A stretch of DNA of 64,000 nucleotides from Xestospongia muta (taxonomy: Eukaryota; Porifera; Demospongiae; Haplosclerida; Petrosiidae): positions 4,779,876 to 4,843,875 of the forward strand of contig OY848918.1 of NCBI GenBank assembly GCA_963693285.1, in the 5' to 3' direction. The notes beneath the pieces were generated by a model. The model saw only the letters and a list, made by a program, of their open reading frames with translations, did not search any database and was not told where the DNA came from. Shown here piece by piece: positions 61,383 through 64,000 of this stretch. The position numbers and the translations under genes are program-made. Position 1 is the first letter of the stretch, and the number at the start of each line of letters is the position of its first letter.

Positions 61383-64000
61383 ATGCCTCTCAAAACGGCA
61401 CATGTAATCTTCATTGTACTTACAGAGTGCATCCAAATTTCAGGTAAATAAACTCCTACTAATATATTTATTACATTTATTTCCTATATTCTAAACTCTA
61501 TAATATCTTAAATATAAACATGAAAAAGAATAATGTTCTATAATTTTATGGTTTTTACTAGCTATTCAGTTCATATTTACTCCATCTCCTAACATTGGAG
61601 TCTATCAACTAGCACATTACCAATGTTCAGTGAATCATACTGGTGTGGGTATTACTTGGAATATTAATGGAACAGTTTCAACTAATAATGATATAATCCA
61701 ACTTGGTATTGTTACAAATGGAGTAGGATCACCTAACTCCAATCTTACCATACCTGGATACCCTAAATATAATAATACAGTAGTGACATGTATTGCCTCA
61801 GGACTTGTTGATGGTAATCTCTATAGTAACAAAAGTGAACTAGCTACTCTGAGAATACAAGGTAACACACTCTCTGATATATGTCATTATATCTCCTCTC
61901 ATTAGGTGAACTAGCTGCTGTCAACAACTTGATATGTCATGTACAAAGTCAATATATAAACTGTTCCTGGTCTCCTCCCTTCTCTCTGGTATCCATACCT
62001 GGTTACATCATCAATGTTACTTATGAAGGAGAACTAGTTACACAGAACACTACATCTTCTACAACATGGCAGTACAACTATTATCCCAGTCAATTTGGTA
62101 TCTACACATATACAATTAGTGTAGCTGGTAATAACTCAGCTGGAGAAGGAGAGATAAGTGCCAAATCAGTTATAGTACCAGAAGGTAAGTAATATAGTTA
62201 TATTCAATCTCTCTTCACTATCTATATATAGATGAAATTACTTCTTATAATGTGACTCCTAAAATGTTATCAAATGGTTCTTATTTGATCAGCTGTATTA
62301 TAGAGGTATGTTATATCCTAAGTTATTACAGATTCATTTTCTTTCTTAGACTACATATTCTATAGAGCCATCATTAATATCTCTCAAACTAACTACCAGT
62401 AATGGAACTACATTAACATATACTGGAACGGTTACTGATATTGGTGATAATAAATTTAAGGGGAATATAAATATTGGTACAAATGGCAGACAAAAGTTGA
62501 CTGTGTCTTTAAGTCTAATATATGACAATAACAACTTTTTAATGGATAAATTATTAGCTAAACTAATTTGTAAGCTAATGTAATTACTTTGTTTGTTATT
62601 TATACTCTTTTATTAGCTACATTTGATATACAAAATGGCAGTTTAACAGAGGATTCTGGACAGGTTTGTTTTACTTGTTATTTTCTTGAGGGTAGTCAAT
62701 CACATGGATGTTATATTGAATATAACTCACTTATAACAGACTACTACAGTGGCAATATTACCATAGTGAGAACTCTGATAAAATCCAGTACTGCTAGTAA
62801 ATGTGTGACAAGAATATATACCAGTAACTATAATGTGACATTCTATGATATGGATTATAACAATGTACCATATACTACTGAGTATGCTGTAAAACTGACT
62901 AATCAATCAGTGACTGGTCTATCTCCTATTACTACCATTACTATTGTCTCCACATTAAATGTACTTTTATCATCAACTAATATTATATCATCATCATCTC
63001 CATCACCTACACTACATACAGATAATAGTAAGTTATTATATTATTACAATCATTACATTAATGTATATACGCTACAGCAGTGAAAGGTGATTCATCAATA
63101 ACAATTATTGGTAAGTTTATACATAATATAATGTAGTCTTATTATTGTGAATTGTCTTTTATAGTTGCTGGAGTAGTCTCAGCATTTGTATTTGTATTAT
63201 TAATTTTAATTTTCACTGTGATAGTTAAAATTGCAGTCCTATATAGAGCCCAGAGAGGTAAATTAACTAGATAGATAATGATAAACAAGTTTTAATGTCC
63301 ATATAATTACAGGTAATGGGATATCGGGACTAAACAATGAGAGTACTGGAAACAATTTAGATGAGGTTAATAAAAAAGAGAGTTAATCATAACATTGCTC
63401 CATTATAATGTGGAAACATGTAATGGCTGTTTCAAAATTTGTGTAATGTAACAAAAGTGCTGTGATGTCTCCATTATATGTCTGTGACAGATTATCCAAC
63501 AGTTAATCTGTGTATTATCAATGATGACAAACTACTACTTGTATAATACAATTCAATGTTCTTTATTGTTGAACATCAATTATTAAAAGTAAATTGTGTG
63601 ATTTAATAATAAATTATGTATACAAATACTACATGTTTTAACTTCCACTACACATTTAGATGTTAAGAACTACTCAGAACAACTACATTGATGTGAATCC
63701 ATCATCTAATTGTCATATTGCTCCACCTAGTTTCCTTTCTGCAGTACCATATAGCACCATAATGCATGAGACATCAATAATGGGACAATATAGTTTAGTA
63801 CAACCTTATTCTGAAAATAGATTATCTGATGAGGAAAATGCCAGACTTAGTCATAATGTACATGCTAGTACCCAACTTTATGATCATACTCAACGTCCTC
63901 ATTCTCATACTTCAACACCTATTCCACCTATGTATTCTACACTACCTACTAATGGTAACATGACAAGTCATATATCATCACCTGACAATCAGTACTCTAC
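61383..64000 (+). CDS. Receptor I: Ig/FN3 receptor with alternative TM and tyrosine-rich tail (partial)
   Basis: Exons: 61383-61443, 61562-61861, 61906-62184, 62232-62305, 62350-62569, 62617-63027, 63078(or 63081)-63110, 63165-63257, 63313-63365, 63678 to the right edge. Leader MPLKTAHVIFIVL; Ig-like; FN3-like with NCSWSPP but Tyr for the Cys of QYNYCPSQ; type I modules; short stalk; a TM helix unlike the other genes (VAGVVSAFVFVLLILIF). Exon 9 can read on to a stop at 63384 (514 residues) or splice at GAG/GTTAAT (weak donor) in phase 0 to the tail exon. That tail is open to position 64000 and holds NYIDV, VPYSTI (fits the ITIM consensus), GQYSLV, QLYDH and MYSTL. By comparison with K, a death-domain exon should follow just outside the window. 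Confidence 0.84.

Overview
The window is AT-rich, intron-rich metazoan DNA. Signal-peptide, Ig, FN3, stalk, transmembrane and tail modules sit on separate short exons, mostly joined by phase-1 introns, some only 42-48 nt long. Composition, tiny introns, an FN3 type with a CSWSPP motif, and nearby fibrinogen-like and death-domain exons suggest a demosponge (Amphimedon-like). This assignment is inference; a hydrozoan allorecognition-type locus is the main alternative.

Almost all coding content belongs to one tandemly duplicated family of single-pass type I receptors. I reconstructed spliced models by following reading phase across GT/AG sites. Five complete nine-exon models keep frame from ATG to stop: A (+, 3217-6618), B (+, 11954-14169), D (-, 25151-27267), H (-, 42852-44949) and J (+, 49282-51423). 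C (+, 20790-23584) is complete but its first splice is uncertain and its last exon is duplicated. I (+, 61383 to beyond the right edge) has a different membrane/tail set. Broken relatives are an orphan leader (7639-7705), E (+, 29147-29987), F (+, 30900-32395), G (+, 36434-38714) and K (+, 45182-46927). Further fragments are a stalk/TM piece (42129-42492), an isolated ectodomain exon (32681-32974, -), tail and death-domain scraps, and a frameshifted fibrinogen-like exon (28243-28501, -).

The common protein plan is: leader; Ig-like domain; FN3-like domain with a cytokine-receptor-like C-x8-C-x-W; two further beta-rich modules; Ser/Thr/Pro stalk; one TM helix; and a cytoplasmic tail with QYENV and a C-terminal AYGVIKY. 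The two beta-rich modules come in two versions. Type I has exons of 74 and 208-220 nt (A, B, C, I); type II has 77 and 184-232 nt (D, F, G, H, J). The FN3 domain is nearly constant, while the Ig domain varies mainly in loops. That pattern fits diversified recognition receptors of the immune or allorecognition kind, which is inference.

Locus K preserves a second, longer tail design: a tyrosine-rich exon with the ITIM-like VPYSTI, then an exon encoding a recognisable death domain. K carries stops, but gene I has the same tyrosine-rich exon open to the right edge. The window therefore probably holds the start of an Ig/FN3 receptor with an ITIM-like plus death-domain tail.

The intergenic DNA is a patchwork of duplicated segments. 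Examples are about 9.7-11.9 kb with 47.0-49.3 kb, about 14.2-17.4 kb with 52.2-55.3 kb, and about 17.7-20.0 kb with 39.0-41.9 and 56.3-58.3 kb. It also contains pentanucleotide TATAA arrays, four arrays of a roughly 10-bp ACCAATATAC-like minisatellite, a hAT-type MITE with a perfect 8-bp target duplication, and a perfect 37-bp hairpin. No rRNA, tRNA or CRISPR array was recognised.
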